A DNA stretch of 44,681 bases from Acidimicrobiia bacterium (GTDB lineage: Bacteria; Actinomycetota; Acidimicrobiia; UBA2766). The stretch is from contig JADZDR010000092.1 of the NCBI GenBank assembly GCA_020850945.1, forward strand, positions 1 to 44,681, in the 5' to 3' direction. The translations under genes were made by a program, and so were the position numbers. The first letter of the stretch is position 1. Every line of letters starts with the position of its first letter. Of this stretch, positions 1 to 8,473 are shown piece after piece. The notes under the pieces are model-generated. The model worked only from the letters and a program-made list of their open reading frames with translations. It ran no database searches and was not told the DNA's origin.

Positions 1-607
1 AGACGTCTGTGCCGGCTACCAGGGCCATGAGAGTGGCCACTGTTGAGAGCACCTTGAACCCGCCCACGGCCAACACGATGGGCGCCGGGTCAGGCCCGTT
101 CGTCAGCAGGCGAGCCAGGAGCTCGCACAGGTTCGCGAACCCTTCGGACTCGAGGGCTGCCATCGTCGGGTCGATGCCCTGCACTCCACAGCAGTCGACG
201 TCGATATCGACACTTTCCTCTTGCCAAGTTTTACATAGCCCCGTGGCGAGCAGATGCGCCGCCCTGTCGCTTGCGGGATTGGCGCCGTGGACGAGGACGA
301 CGTGAAGTCCGTCGGCGTCTTCCCCGGACTCCTGGAGTCTGCGCCGCAACAGGTTCAGCGCCGACGCGACGGGGTCGCGCTGCCATGCCCAGCGCTTGGT
401 GTCCCGACCCATAAGGAACTCATCGATGAACGGCTTGGTTGCGGGACGTTCCAGGTACTCGATCGCGGCGTCTTCTGCGTCGGGCCAGCCGCGAACGAGA
501 CCGTCTTTCAGGCGCAACTTAGCGACGGGCTGGTCCTTCTTCGTTTCGAGGAAGCGTACGAACTTCCCGTGAATGCCCGTCCCGGTCGTGGCGACGATCG
601 TGCGCAC
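1..607 (-). CDS. CARF-like (APE2256/Csm6-type) protein, 3' end off window
   Basis: Reading leftward from a GTG at 607 gives at least 202 codons with no stop before the window edge. An in-frame TGA lies four codons upstream, so the start cannot be much earlier. GAGGGAGG sits just before the GTG, with short spacing. Seen: an N-terminal beta-strand followed by T-x-G-T (IVATTGTG, residues 4-11), and near residues 180-190 the run IVLAVGGFKVLSTVATLMA. Known: CARF domains of the APE2256/TIGR02619, Csm6 and Can/Card families have an S/T-x-G-T loop near the N-terminus and a late [TV]GG[FT]K strand-loop, preceded as here by an acidic helix with an F-x-x-x-L-x-x-L pattern. Inference: a nucleotide-sensing Rossmann domain, perhaps for cyclic oligoadenylate. 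Any effector domain would lie beyond the edge. No CRISPR array or cas gene is visible, so it could serve another signalling system. The family call is from memory of motifs, not a search. Confidence 0.5.
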   Translation of the reverse strand, partial: MRTIVATTGTGIHGKFVRFLETKKDQPVAKLRLKDGLVRGWPDAEDAAIEYLERPATKPFIDEFLMGRDTKRWAWQRDPVASALNLLRRRLQESGEDADGLHVVLVHGANPASDRAAHLLATGLCKTWQEESVDIDVDCCGVQGIDPTMAALESEGFANLCELLARLLTNGPDPAPIVLAVGGFKVLSTVATLMALVAGTDV

Positions 608-839
608 GAGCCTCCCTCACGGTTGCGGCATTGAGCAGCATACCGGGTTGGCCAGGGAGCGTCCTTCCACGACGCGGCCTCTGATGATTCCCTGCTGTCG
701 AATCCCATGTTCTGAGCGGAGCCTCGGGGTCGGAGCGGCGTCTTCGCTGTCGATTCCGCAGATCTCCGTCACCGCTGTCTTCACACGCTGCCGGAACCGT
801 TCTTGCACACCTCGCTTGGCATCTATCGGAGGAGGAGAG
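608..839. promoter_or_regulatory. Divergent intergenic region between CARF-like and vWA genes
   Basis: The 232 bases separate two divergently transcribed genes and must carry both promoters. I see no convincing -35/-10 pair. The clear elements are the two Shine-Dalgarno stretches at the ends: a GGAGGAGGAGA run at 828-838 for the rightward gene, and GAGGGAGG (complement of 611-618) for the leftward gene. No coding sequence with the local codon bias is apparent. Confidence 0.4.
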
Positions 840-2807
840 GTGGCAGGAACGAAGCGAGCACAACGAGGCCGCAACTTCCGTCGGATCGTCGTCGCTCTGG
901 TCATAGGTCTGGCATGCGCAGCGGTCGTTCCCGCTGGGCATGCAGCGGAGACGCCCCCTTGCGTCACGCCTGCAGGCCGGGGTCGCCTCGTCGAGTTGGA
1001 CGTGGTCGCGCCGCTCGACGACTCTGTGAGCGCCCCGGAGAACGATCCCGAGGCGGTCCGCTATCAGGCGGCGGAGGTCCTGCGAGGCTTCCTCGAGTCG
1101 GTGTCGACGTGCGGACTCGACCATCGGTTGGCGTTCGTGCACTACGGCACCTCCGCTCCCGCCGAGCTCGCCACGCCGTTGGTTCCGGTGTCTGACCCCG
1201 GTGGGGTCCTTGCGGCGTCGTTGGTGCCTCTTCAGCTCGGCTACACCAACTTCGTTCCGGCACTCGAGCGTGTCGCCGAGATCCTGAACGGCGCCGAGGA
1301 AGACGGCCGGCAGCGGATCGTCGTCTTCTACACCGACGGCCTGCCCGACGACGGATCAGGCCGTCCGCTCGCCGAGCAATTCGCCGACATCGCGGCTGCG
1401 CTCGGGCGTCTCGGCCAGGTTCGTGTCCACCTACTCGCGAGGATCGCGGACGATGCCGCGTGGGCGAGCGTCGAGCCGTACTGGTCGGAGCTGGGACTCG
1501 CCTCGGTGCAGCGTCTTGGCTCGGTCGATGAGCTCGGCGCCCGGTACCTGGGGATCCTGCGGAGCGAGCTCGGGCTTGGCCGCGGAGACGAGGCTGAGCT
1601 CGTCCGGCGGGGCGACGAGATGCGGATCGAGCTGCCTCCCTACCTCGAGGGACTCACTGTCACCGCGCTGGCCGCCGAGTCCGGTGCGGAACTCGAGATC
1701 GTCGGGCCCGACGGCGCTGTCGATCCGGACATGCAGACCGAGTCGGGCAGGGCGCAGGTGCTCGGAGTGCGCGATCCGGAGGCCGGCGAGTGGAGGGTGC
1801 GGCTCGTGAGCGGCGGACCTGTTGCCGTAGCGCTCGACAGGGTGCCCCTGGTCGCCCGTCTCGTCTCGCCGCCGGCAACGGCACCGCAGGGGCGGCCCTT
1901 GCGGATCGAGGCCACCTTCCTCACTTCGGATGGCCGTGCCCTACCGGCGATAGACGACAAGCCGCGCTTCCAGGGCGCCACCGTAGTCCGCCCCGATGGC
2001 AGCAGCGCGCGTGTCGAGCTCGAAGAGATCGACGCCGGCCGGTTCAGGGCGACCGAGACCGTGCCGACACCGGTCCCGGGGCGGTACGAGGTGACGTTGA
2101 CACTGCGTGGCGCGACCGAGGCCGCTGCAGCCGAGACCACCGTTCCGGTCGACGTGGTGGCCGTGCCCTACCTCGAATCGATGGCTCCGCGCCGTTGGGT
2201 GACAGCGGGACAACCGGTCGTTGCCGAAGCCGACCTGCTCCTGGGGGGCGAGCCCGTAGAACCTGCTGCCGCGTTCGCCGAGGACCCGCGGGGAGTCGCC
2301 GTCGCCCGTCTCTTCTCGGACGGAGCCCTCCTCGAGACGCGCAGCATGCAGCCGTTCGAACATGCGGGCTTCCGGGTCGAGTTCCACACGCGCGCACAGC
2401 CGGGGACCAGCTATGAGGTCGAGACGGAGCTCGGCGGGCTGCTCGTGGACGGGACAGCTGTCGCCGAGACCTGGCGCGGAGACCCCTTCGATGTGCGCCG
2501 CACCCTCTGGCAGCAAATCGAACGAGCACTGGCATGGACAGGGCTAGCCCTTGCAGTGGGAATTGTGCTCCTCCTCCTGGCCGCCACAATCGCCTTCTTC
2601 CGCCTCGAGCGGGTGCATCGGCGCGTCGACCTGGAGACCGGTCCGGTGTTCATGGCCGGCAGGCGGCTTAGACGCGTCCGAGTCACAACAGGCGGTGACG
2701 GGCGCCTGTGGATCTGGCAGGGCAGCGACGGGATCGTTCGCACAACCCGCCGTCTTCTCCCCATCCCCATCGGGGCGACTGCTCACCCGCGAGCCCGCGT
2801 CAAGTGA
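840..2807 (+). CDS. Secreted/membrane-anchored von Willebrand factor A protein
   Basis: 655 residues from GTG 840, chosen because a strong purine-rich RBS (828-838) precedes it and it places a signal peptide at the N-terminus: basic residues 4-15, a hydrophobic core at 17-31, and a likely cleavage after AGHA-A near residue 36. The vWA domain follows. It has a MIDAS-type D-x-S-x-S at D60-S62-S64, a threonine in GYTNF (T136), and YTDGLPDD (D166), so metal binding looks intact. The middle (about 260-550) reads as repeated beta-rich, Ig-like segments. One membrane helix at about 563-587 precedes a basic cytoplasmic tail of about 68 residues. The topology therefore puts the adhesion-type domain outside. 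It is 78 bases upstream of the tubulin-like gene; vWA genes are known partners of divergent FtsZ-like genes. The ligand is unknown. Confidence 0.8.
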   Translation: MAGTKRAQRGRNFRRIVVALVIGLACAAVVPAGHAAETPPCVTPAGRGRLVELDVVAPLDDSVSAPENDPEAVRYQAAEVLRGFLESVSTCGLDHRLAFVHYGTSAPAELATPLVPVSDPGGVLAASLVPLQLGYTNFVPALERVAEILNGAEEDGRQRIVVFYTDGLPDDGSGRPLAEQFADIAAALGRLGQVRVHLLARIADDAAWASVEPYWSELGLASVQRLGSVDELGARYLGILRSELGLGRGDEAELVRRGDEMRIELPPYLEGLTVTALAAESGAELEIVGPDGAVDPDMQTESGRAQVLGVRDPEAGEWRVRLVSGGPVAVALDRVPLVARLVSPPATAPQGRPLRIEATFLTSDGRALPAIDDKPRFQGATVVRPDGSSARVELEEIDAGRFRATETVPTPVPGRYEVTLTLRGATEAAAAETTVPVDVVAVPYLESMAPRRWVTAGQPVVAEADLLLGGEPVEPAAAFAEDPRGVAVARLFSDGALLETRSMQPFEHAGFRVEFHTRAQPGTSYEVETELGGLLVDGTAVAETWRGDPFDVRRTLWQQIERALAWTGLALAVGIVLLLLAATIAFFRLERVHRRVDLETGPVFMAGRRLRRVRVTTGGDGRLWIWQGSDGIVRTTRRLLPIPIGATAHPRARVK

Positions 2808-2885
2808 GACGTCGGAACCGGTCTTGCTGATCGTGCATGAAGCCGCGCCCAGTTCGGGTCGGCCACGAACCAAGGAGCCACGAAC

Positions 2886-5800
2886 ATGTCGGCAATGATC
2901 ATCTCCGCCGGTGGCGGGGGGAAAGAGACCATCACCCTCGTCACCCGCGACGTCACGCGCCGCGAGGGTCTCACCGACGCGGGGCTCATTCCCCTCGTCG
3001 GGGACGGACCTGTGTATGAGGGCTACGCCCAGATCCCCGACGGAACCCCACCCGAGGGCTGGGACCTCGGACTCGAACCGGGTGACCCGGGCTACGTGCA
3101 GTTCACGGCAGACCAGCGAGGCACGATCGAACGCGCCAAGGACGGCGCACGTACCGAGATCCCCTGGCTGGTCCAGTCGGACGCGAAGACCCTCCCGACC
3201 GGCGACGACGCGGCACCCGAGGCAGGCTTCGGCGGCATCCGCGTCTCTGCCGCGATCTCGGCCGACCTCGCTGAACGCGACCTCGAGCGCGAGCTTATGC
3301 CCGCGGTCGCCGCGCTCGAAGAAGCGACCCCGGCAGGCCGATTGCCCCTCGTCGTGCTCGTCTACAGCACGGCAGGCGGTACCGGATGCGGCTACGGTCC
3401 CAGGCTCGGCCGGGTGATACGGCGGGCAATCGACGGCGACGTGCGGATCGTCGAAGTGATCATCACACCACTCGCCTTTCGCAAGCTCGCAGAGGACGGT
3501 CTCGTCGCCGCCAGTACCGTCGCGGCGCTACGTGAGGTCGTGCGTGACGGTCACTCCGGTCGCGGCGGGGGGATCACGATCCCTGTCGGCGTCCCCCCAG
3601 AGGCCCTGAGAACGGCCAATGCCCGCGAAGGCACCCTGGCGACGGTCTCCGGCTTCATCGCCTTCCTCGCCCGCGACCACCAGTTCGCCGAGCCTGAGTT
3701 CGTCGACTGGACCGCCCGGCTCGCGAACCGGCCCGCCGATGCAGCCTTCGTCGTACCCGGCTACGCCGAAGCCGGCCTCCCCGTCGAGCAGTACGCCCGC
3801 ATCTTCTCCGCGCACGTGGCTGCCGAGGTCTATGAGATGCTCGTACCCGACCACGTTGATGCCGAAACGCTCGCCCGGACGACAGAGGGAATGTTGAGCG
3901 GTGACGGTCTCCTCGGTCAACTCGCACCGATCAGTGCGGTCGGCCCGACGCACGATCTCCCGAACTTCATCTACGACGGTCCGAGCCACCGCGAGATCAT
4001 CGAGTCACTCGACCCCGCACGGCAGGTGGAGCTGCCCACCCTGCCCGACCTGGCCCAGATGTTCACCCCAGGATTGTTGGCCCGCACGAATCCTGAGGAG
4101 ATCATTTCCGCTGCGACCGCAGAGGTCATCCGATACCTCGGCGCCGCCGACCGGACCGGCGCGACAGGGACTGCCTTCGACAGCCTCGACGGGATCCTCG
4201 ACGACCTCGGTGCGCGGATCGTCGCCCACGTGAACAGCCACATCTTCGACCGCTGTGTGGCACTGCTCGACAGCGACGACGCCCCACGGCCACTTTCCGT
4301 ACAGCCAAGCGTGGGCGTGCTGCTCCAGCGCGCACTCAAGAACGCCGCCGGTGTCGGCGACGCCGCCGCCGACCGTCTCGAGATCGAGCGTGACAAGCTG
4401 AGCGGCCAGCCACTGCAGAACGCGCGAGAAGCACGCGAAGACGCCGCCGCCGACCTGCGAAACGCGCCGAGCCGCAAGCGGGCAACCGTCTACCTGCAGG
4501 CAGCACAGGACGAGATGGAACTCTCCGCGTGGGTCGCCACAATGGAAACCGCCGTCACGGCGGCACGCAAACAAGCGGGCGTGTACCGCCGGATCGCAGC
4601 TGAGTTCGACACCTGGCTCACGACACTGCGATCGGCCCGAGACTACGCCCGAGAGGAAGAGAGAGTTGCGACACGTCAACTCGAGTACGACGCCTCCCGA
4701 CCCGTCACCACCGTCCTGCCCACCGAGGAGGTCGCTCGCCAGCAGCTCCGGGCTCGGCACACCGAAGGGCAGGCGCGAGCGATGCTCGAACACATCGCAC
4801 TCCGTCCAGGACGACGTGAGGACGGCCGCTTCGAACTGCACATCCGCCACGACGAGATCCAGGACTTCATGCCCGTCGTGCAGGCAATCGACTCCGACGA
4901 TCCACTGTTCTCTCCCGTCCTTGCCATGGCCGGAGTGCGAGAGCGGATCGTTCCCGGCCTTCGCCGCCTCTCACTGGTCGACGCGCTCTGCCTCGACCTG
5001 CGTGCCTGGCTTGCCGACAGAGGCGGCAACGCCACCAACGAACTCATCGACGAGTTCCTCACCGACCGGCTAGCCGAGCTCGAACGCAACGCCGTGCCGG
5101 TGTCCGAGACGACTCGCGGTGATGGCGTCTTCGCACACACCTGGGGACGGCTTCTGTACGACGGCCGGCCCCCGACAGACCGCTCAGGAGACGGGCTTCC
5201 CGCCCGTGTGGCGGAACGGCTGCGAGCTGCTGTCGGACGGCAGTACTCTCACGTCGGCGCCGTGCCAGACGTGTACGGAGCAGGAATCGTCCGGGTGAAT
5301 GTCGGTGTCGGGGTTGCGCTCTCACACCTCGAGGGCTTTACGCCACTCGTTGCCCGCTACTTCGCACACCACAGTGCCGAGTCGCGCCAGGATCCTTCCT
5401 TCAGGGCCGTCCACGCGAACCTGGGGGACCGGACTGCCCACATGATCGAGCAGTTCCTCCACACAGAGGCCGGCCGACTCGACGGCGGCCGCCTCCTCGC
5501 CCCGTCCGTGGTGGATCTGCTCGAGGACGTCGAGGCCGTACGGCTCGTCGCCCGTCTGTACGCCACCGCCAATCTGCCGGTGGCGGTTCCCGACGACCCC
5601 AACGACCCGGCCCGCGTCGTCATCGAGGTCGAAGTCGCCTCCGGACGCCGTTCGTTCGACCTCGGGGAGGATTGGAACCTCGGCGCGGTCTGTGCAGAAG
5701 CGGTTTCGGGTCCAAATGCCGCAATCGTCAAGCGTGAGCTCAAGGCGCGCTGGGAGGACTACGTCGAGAAGCTCCGCGGGACGGAAGGCAACGACGTACG

Positions 5801-5966
5801 TCCCGTGATCCACGAGCAACTGCGCACCGCCGCCGACACGCTCACACTCCCGCCCGTCCCCGCTGGACAGGCCGGCACAGTCGACCGCGGAGACCTCGAA
5901 CTCGTCTTCTGGACCCTGCTAAAGGCCACAGACCGCCAACTCGGTATCGAACACCCCCCGGCATGA
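2886..5966 (+). CDS. Tubulin/FtsZ-superfamily GTPase-like protein (Tubulin_2 type)
   Basis: 1026 residues; ATG 2886 is preceded by AAGGAG at good spacing. Residues 156-176 read VVLVYSTAGGTGCGYGPRL: the GGTG[ST/C]G tubulin/FtsZ phosphate-binding signature is at 164-171, after a hydrophobic strand. The opening strand ends in a Gly-rich loop (SAGGGGKE, 7-14), which fits the first nucleotide loop of the fold. FtsZ is about 380 residues. The extra 600 or so here include a helical, Arg/Glu-rich and probably coiled-coil stretch (about 490-650). Known: large divergent families (FtsZl, Pfam Tubulin_2) were predicted to remodel membranes and are encoded next to vWA proteins, exactly as here. Inference: a cytoplasmic nucleotide-dependent scaffold working with the upstream vWA and downstream CAP proteins. 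Polymerisation is not demonstrable from sequence. Confidence 0.72.
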   Translation: MSAMIISAGGGGKETITLVTRDVTRREGLTDAGLIPLVGDGPVYEGYAQIPDGTPPEGWDLGLEPGDPGYVQFTADQRGTIERAKDGARTEIPWLVQSDAKTLPTGDDAAPEAGFGGIRVSAAISADLAERDLERELMPAVAALEEATPAGRLPLVVLVYSTAGGTGCGYGPRLGRVIRRAIDGDVRIVEVIITPLAFRKLAEDGLVAASTVAALREVVRDGHSGRGGGITIPVGVPPEALRTANAREGTLATVSGFIAFLARDHQFAEPEFVDWTARLANRPADAAFVVPGYAEAGLPVEQYARIFSAHVAAEVYEMLVPDHVDAETLARTTEGMLSGDGLLGQLAPISAVGPTHDLPNFIYDGPSHREIIESLDPARQVELPTLPDLAQMFTPGLLARTNPEEIISAATAEVIRYLGAADRTGATGTAFDSLDGILDDLGARIVAHVNSHIFDRCVALLDSDDAPRPLSVQPSVGVLLQRALKNAAGVGDAAADRLEIERDKLSGQPLQNAREAREDAAADLRNAPSRKRATVYLQAAQDEMELSAWVATMETAVTAARKQAGVYRRIAAEFDTWLTTLRSARDYAREEERVATRQLEYDASRPVTTVLPTEEVARQQLRARHTEGQARAMLEHIALRPGRREDGRFELHIRHDEIQDFMPVVQAIDSDDPLFSPVLAMAGVRERIVPGLRRLSLVDALCLDLRAWLADRGGNATNELIDEFLTDRLAELERNAVPVSETTRGDGVFAHTWGRLLYDGRPPTDRSGDGLPARVAERLRAAVGRQYSHVGAVPDVYGAGIVRVNVGVGVALSHLEGFTPLVARYFAHHSAESRQDPSFRAVHANLGDRTAHMIEQFLHTEAGRLDGGRLLAPSVVDLLEDVEAVRLVARLYATANLPVAVPDDPNDPARVVIEVEVASGRRSFDLGEDWNLGAVCAEAVSGPNAAIVKRELKARWEDYVEKLRGTEGNDVRPVIHEQLRTAADTLTLPPVPAGQAGTVDRGDLELVFWTLLKATDRQLGIEHPPA

Positions 5967-7048
5967 CCGGCTCACGACCTCCAGGTGCCTGCGTCGCCTC
6001 GCGGCGCAGGCACCACCTACCTCGTCGGTCGGTGCCCGCACGCCGACGCCACAACCGGATCGGCACGTACTCCAACCGGAGGCGTCGGCGTGCGCCGACC
6101 TTCAGCCACGTGGCAATTGCCATAGGCCTGCTCGCCGCCGTCGCTGTCGCGGTCGTCACGGCCATGGCCGCACGGACGAGCGGGAACGTGCCGGGAACGG
6201 CACCACCACGAGACACGGCGGTAGCAGACGACACGAGTCGCGGGAATGCAGCCACAGAAGACATGGCGCTCGCCCTCGACCGGCTCAACACCGTCCGGGG
6301 CGACCTTGGCCTGTCGCTCGTCTCGGAAGACCCCACCCTTTCGGCACACGCCTTCGAAGCTGCCCGCTACATGGTCACGAACGAGACTCTCACACATCAC
6401 CCCGAACCCGGCCGACCTGCCTACACCGAGTCGGCGGCGTACGGCGCAAGCCACAGTGTGCTCAGCTACCGATGGTCGAGTGCCGCCGGCCAAGCCGGAA
6501 CGGCCACCGACGCAGTCAACCGACTCCTCAACGCTCCCTACCATGCCCTCGCCATGCTCGAACCGCGCCTCGGCGACGTCGGCATCGGCTACCACACCGA
6601 TGGCTACGCAGCGGCCACCGCGATCGACGTCATGACAAACCGCGAGAGCACCAATGACGCCGACTCTGACCGCACCCGGATCATGTTCCCCACGATGAAC
6701 GTTCCACCGACCGCCCTCACCTTCGACGGCGAGACACCGAATCCGCTCGTGAACTGCCCCGGCTACCTGCCCGGCCAGACCGGCTCGGCGATTCTCTTCG
6801 GCGCCGCTGTCGACGAGCATGCCTCGATCTCGAACGCGGTCGCCACACTCACAGTCGCTGGGACGGCAACCGAGACGTGCGTGATCACCGCTGCAGACGA
6901 CCGGAACGGCCCGTACCTCTCGGATAACCAGATCATGGCCTTCCCGGCGCAACCACTCCAGGCCGGCATCACTCACACGGTTGAGATCCGTTGGACCGAC
7001 TCGGCAACCGGCCAACCGACCACCGTGCAGTGGACGTTCATCCCGTGA
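5963..7048 (+). CDS. Membrane-anchored CAP (SCP/PR-1) domain protein
   Basis: 361 residues. The ATG overlaps the tubulin-like gene's stop by four bases (ATGA), so the two are co-translated. The first 45 residues are very basic, followed by one membrane helix (about 48-68, AIAIGLLAAVAVAVVTAMAA); the rest is outside. Residues about 95-215 match a CAP domain: ALDRLNTVRGDLGLSLV, LSAHAFEAARYM, a histidine pair in LTHHPEP, then later helices. The C-terminal 120 residues are beta-rich, with paired cysteines in VNCPGYLPG and ETCVITA that could form a disulphide. CAP proteins act extracellularly in bacteria; their chemistry is mostly undefined. Context makes it the third component of a vWA/tubulin-like envelope cassette. 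The domain call is fairly secure; the role is unknown. Confidence 0.7.
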   Translation: MTGSRPPGACVASRRRHHLPRRSVPARRRHNRIGTYSNRRRRRAPTFSHVAIAIGLLAAVAVAVVTAMAARTSGNVPGTAPPRDTAVADDTSRGNAATEDMALALDRLNTVRGDLGLSLVSEDPTLSAHAFEAARYMVTNETLTHHPEPGRPAYTESAAYGASHSVLSYRWSSAAGQAGTATDAVNRLLNAPYHALAMLEPRLGDVGIGYHTDGYAAATAIDVMTNRESTNDADSDRTRIMFPTMNVPPTALTFDGETPNPLVNCPGYLPGQTGSAILFGAAVDEHASISNAVATLTVAGTATETCVITAADDRNGPYLSDNQIMAFPAQPLQAGITHTVEIRWTDSATGQPTTVQWTFIP

Positions 7049-7407
7049 TGCACGTGCCGTTCCCCTTCTGGTCTGGTGCTGTAGGTCGGCAGCGTCGCTT
7101 CCACGGCTCCAGCAGGACCTACTGGCGTGTCGACGAGCGATGGAGCGTGGAATCGGAACTCTGGTGCGTTGTCATGCGTCTCATCACAGGCAACCCAGAT
7201 GACACAATCCGCTTCGAGATATCCGTTGACATCGTGGCCAAGGAGCGGTGCGCCACACCCCGGCGGAGCAACTGGGCGCCCATCACACGGACTTGCCTAG
7301 CCAATCACGCGTGGCGGCCCAACGTCCTCCCGGCGAGGATCACCGAGGCACCCACGACACAAGTGCGCTCACGGCAGTCCTATCTTCGGCTCGCTTCGGG
7401 CGAGTGA
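7048..7407 (+). CDS. Small hypothetical protein coupled to the CAP gene
   Basis: 119 residues from an ATG sharing one base with the preceding stop (TGATG), a typical re-initiation junction. The product is basic and aromatic-rich (YWRVDERWSVESELWCV near residues 27-44) without a signal peptide, membrane helix or known motif. Third-position GC is clearly lower than in its neighbours, so this may be a recently acquired or decaying gene, or chance. If it is not coding, 7049-7474 is an uninterrupted 426-base gap containing only the regulatory elements noted near its end. Confidence 0.4.
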   Translation: MHVPFPFWSGAVGRQRRFHGSSRTYWRVDERWSVESELWCVVMRLITGNPDDTIRFEISVDIVAKERCATPRRSNWAPITRTCLANHAWRPNVLPARITEAPTTQVRSRQSYLRLASGE

Positions 7408-7451
7408 CCGGCGCGCGATGCTGCAGATAGCCTTAAAAGCAACTAAAGTCG

Positions 7452-7484
7452 GATAATGCGGGTACACTCTGGTTATGACCAGAG
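7452..7484 (+). promoter_or_regulatory. Putative promoter -10 and palindrome over first start codon of the transfer operon
   Basis: An AT-richer patch (7431-7460) contains GATAAT at 7452-7457, five of six matches to the -10 consensus. No good -35 is seen. Immediately after it, CTCTGGT (7467-7473) and ACCAGAG (7478-7484) form a perfect 7-bp inverted repeat around TATG, with the ATG of the next gene (7475) in the loop. With transcription starting near 7464 the leader would be only about 11 bases, so no Shine-Dalgarno is available. The repeat could be a repressor operator or an RNA hairpin that presents or hides the start codon. Confidence 0.45.
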
Positions 7485-8473
7485 ATTCCCTGCGGCGGAC
7501 CGTGGGCTGCGATGGGGAGAAGGCTCAAGGCCGGCGCCCCCTGTTCATGTTCACTGGCTGGCTCGCGTTCCTGGGGGCGATCCTGGCCGTCGCCCTGTGG
7601 GCGGGGCGGTTCCCGGCGCTACAGGTGGAGTGGGGGAGTCTGGAACTGTGGCTGGCGACGGCGGCGCCGGGTGACATAGCGGCTGCGATCCTCCGCCAGG
7701 CGGTGATCGTGTGCGCGGGCTTTCAGCTCCTTATGTCGTTCCTGTATCTCGCTGCGAAGCTCTCGCGCGTCCCGGCGGCGATCCGGGCTGTGGAGTGGGC
7801 GACGCTGCCGATCACGCGGCGCCTGGTGCATCGGGTTGTGGCGGTCTCGATGGCCGCCTCGATGGTCGGGCCAGTGGGGACTCGGGTGGGATCCATCTCA
7901 ACGGTGCGTGCGTCATCGGTCGTGGCGGACAGACCGCCGATCGGGGTGATCATCGACGAGGAGACCGACTCCGAGGTGCCGTCGCCGAATGACTCTCCGG
8001 CAGAGGATCTTCCGGTCGTCCCCGAGGTGCCGCCGATCACGGCTCCTGCGTCCGAGACGCCGCCCACAGACGCCGCAAGTGAGTTTGAGGAACCCGATCA
8101 GCGAGAGGAGGTGAGCGCAGGGGAAGCGTCGGAGCTCGATCCCGACCCGGTATCGCCAATCACATCCACGCCTGAGACGGACGAGAACGCCGGGCCGGGA
8201 TCGGCCGACGCAGCTGGAACAGCAGGCGCCACGACATACGTCGTGGTGCGCGGCGACAACCTGTGGACGATCGCCGCCACCCACCTCGCCTCGCACGGGG
8301 GCGCCGACCCGTCGACGTCGAGTGTCGCCCGCTACTGGCGTGCTGTGATCGACGCCAACCTTGCCGGTCTGCGATCGGGGAACCCGAACCTGATCTATCC
8401 CGGCGAAGTCCTCACGCTGCCGCCGGTAGGCACCCTTGCCGAGGGCCTGGCCGATGAGGGGGCGTCGCAATGA
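7475..8473 (+). CDS. LysM-domain membrane protein, first gene of transfer operon
   Basis: 332 residues. The N-terminal part has two to three hydrophobic helices (about 24-46, 70-92 and a weaker one near 118-135). Residues 150-245 are a Pro/Glu/Asp-rich linker. The C-terminus (about 252-318) is a LysM module: TYVVVRGDNLWTIAATHLA opening and NLIYPGEVLTLPP closing, the usual start and end of peptidoglycan-binding LysM. Many actinobacterial LysM proteins of this form carry a longer first loop, as here (GGADPSTSSVARYWRAVI). It probably anchors the secretion channel to the cell wall. It overlaps the next gene by four bases (ATGA at 8470). The start is the ATG enclosed by the inverted repeat; no RBS is visible. 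Confidence 0.75.
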   Translation: MTRDSLRRTVGCDGEKAQGRRPLFMFTGWLAFLGAILAVALWAGRFPALQVEWGSLELWLATAAPGDIAAAILRQAVIVCAGFQLLMSFLYLAAKLSRVPAAIRAVEWATLPITRRLVHRVVAVSMAASMVGPVGTRVGSISTVRASSVVADRPPIGVIIDEETDSEVPSPNDSPAEDLPVVPEVPPITAPASETPPTDAASEFEEPDQREEVSAGEASELDPDPVSPITSTPETDENAGPGSADAAGTAGATTYVVVRGDNLWTIAATHLASHGGADPSTSSVARYWRAVIDANLAGLRSGNPNLIYPGEVLTLPPVGTLAEGLADEGASQ

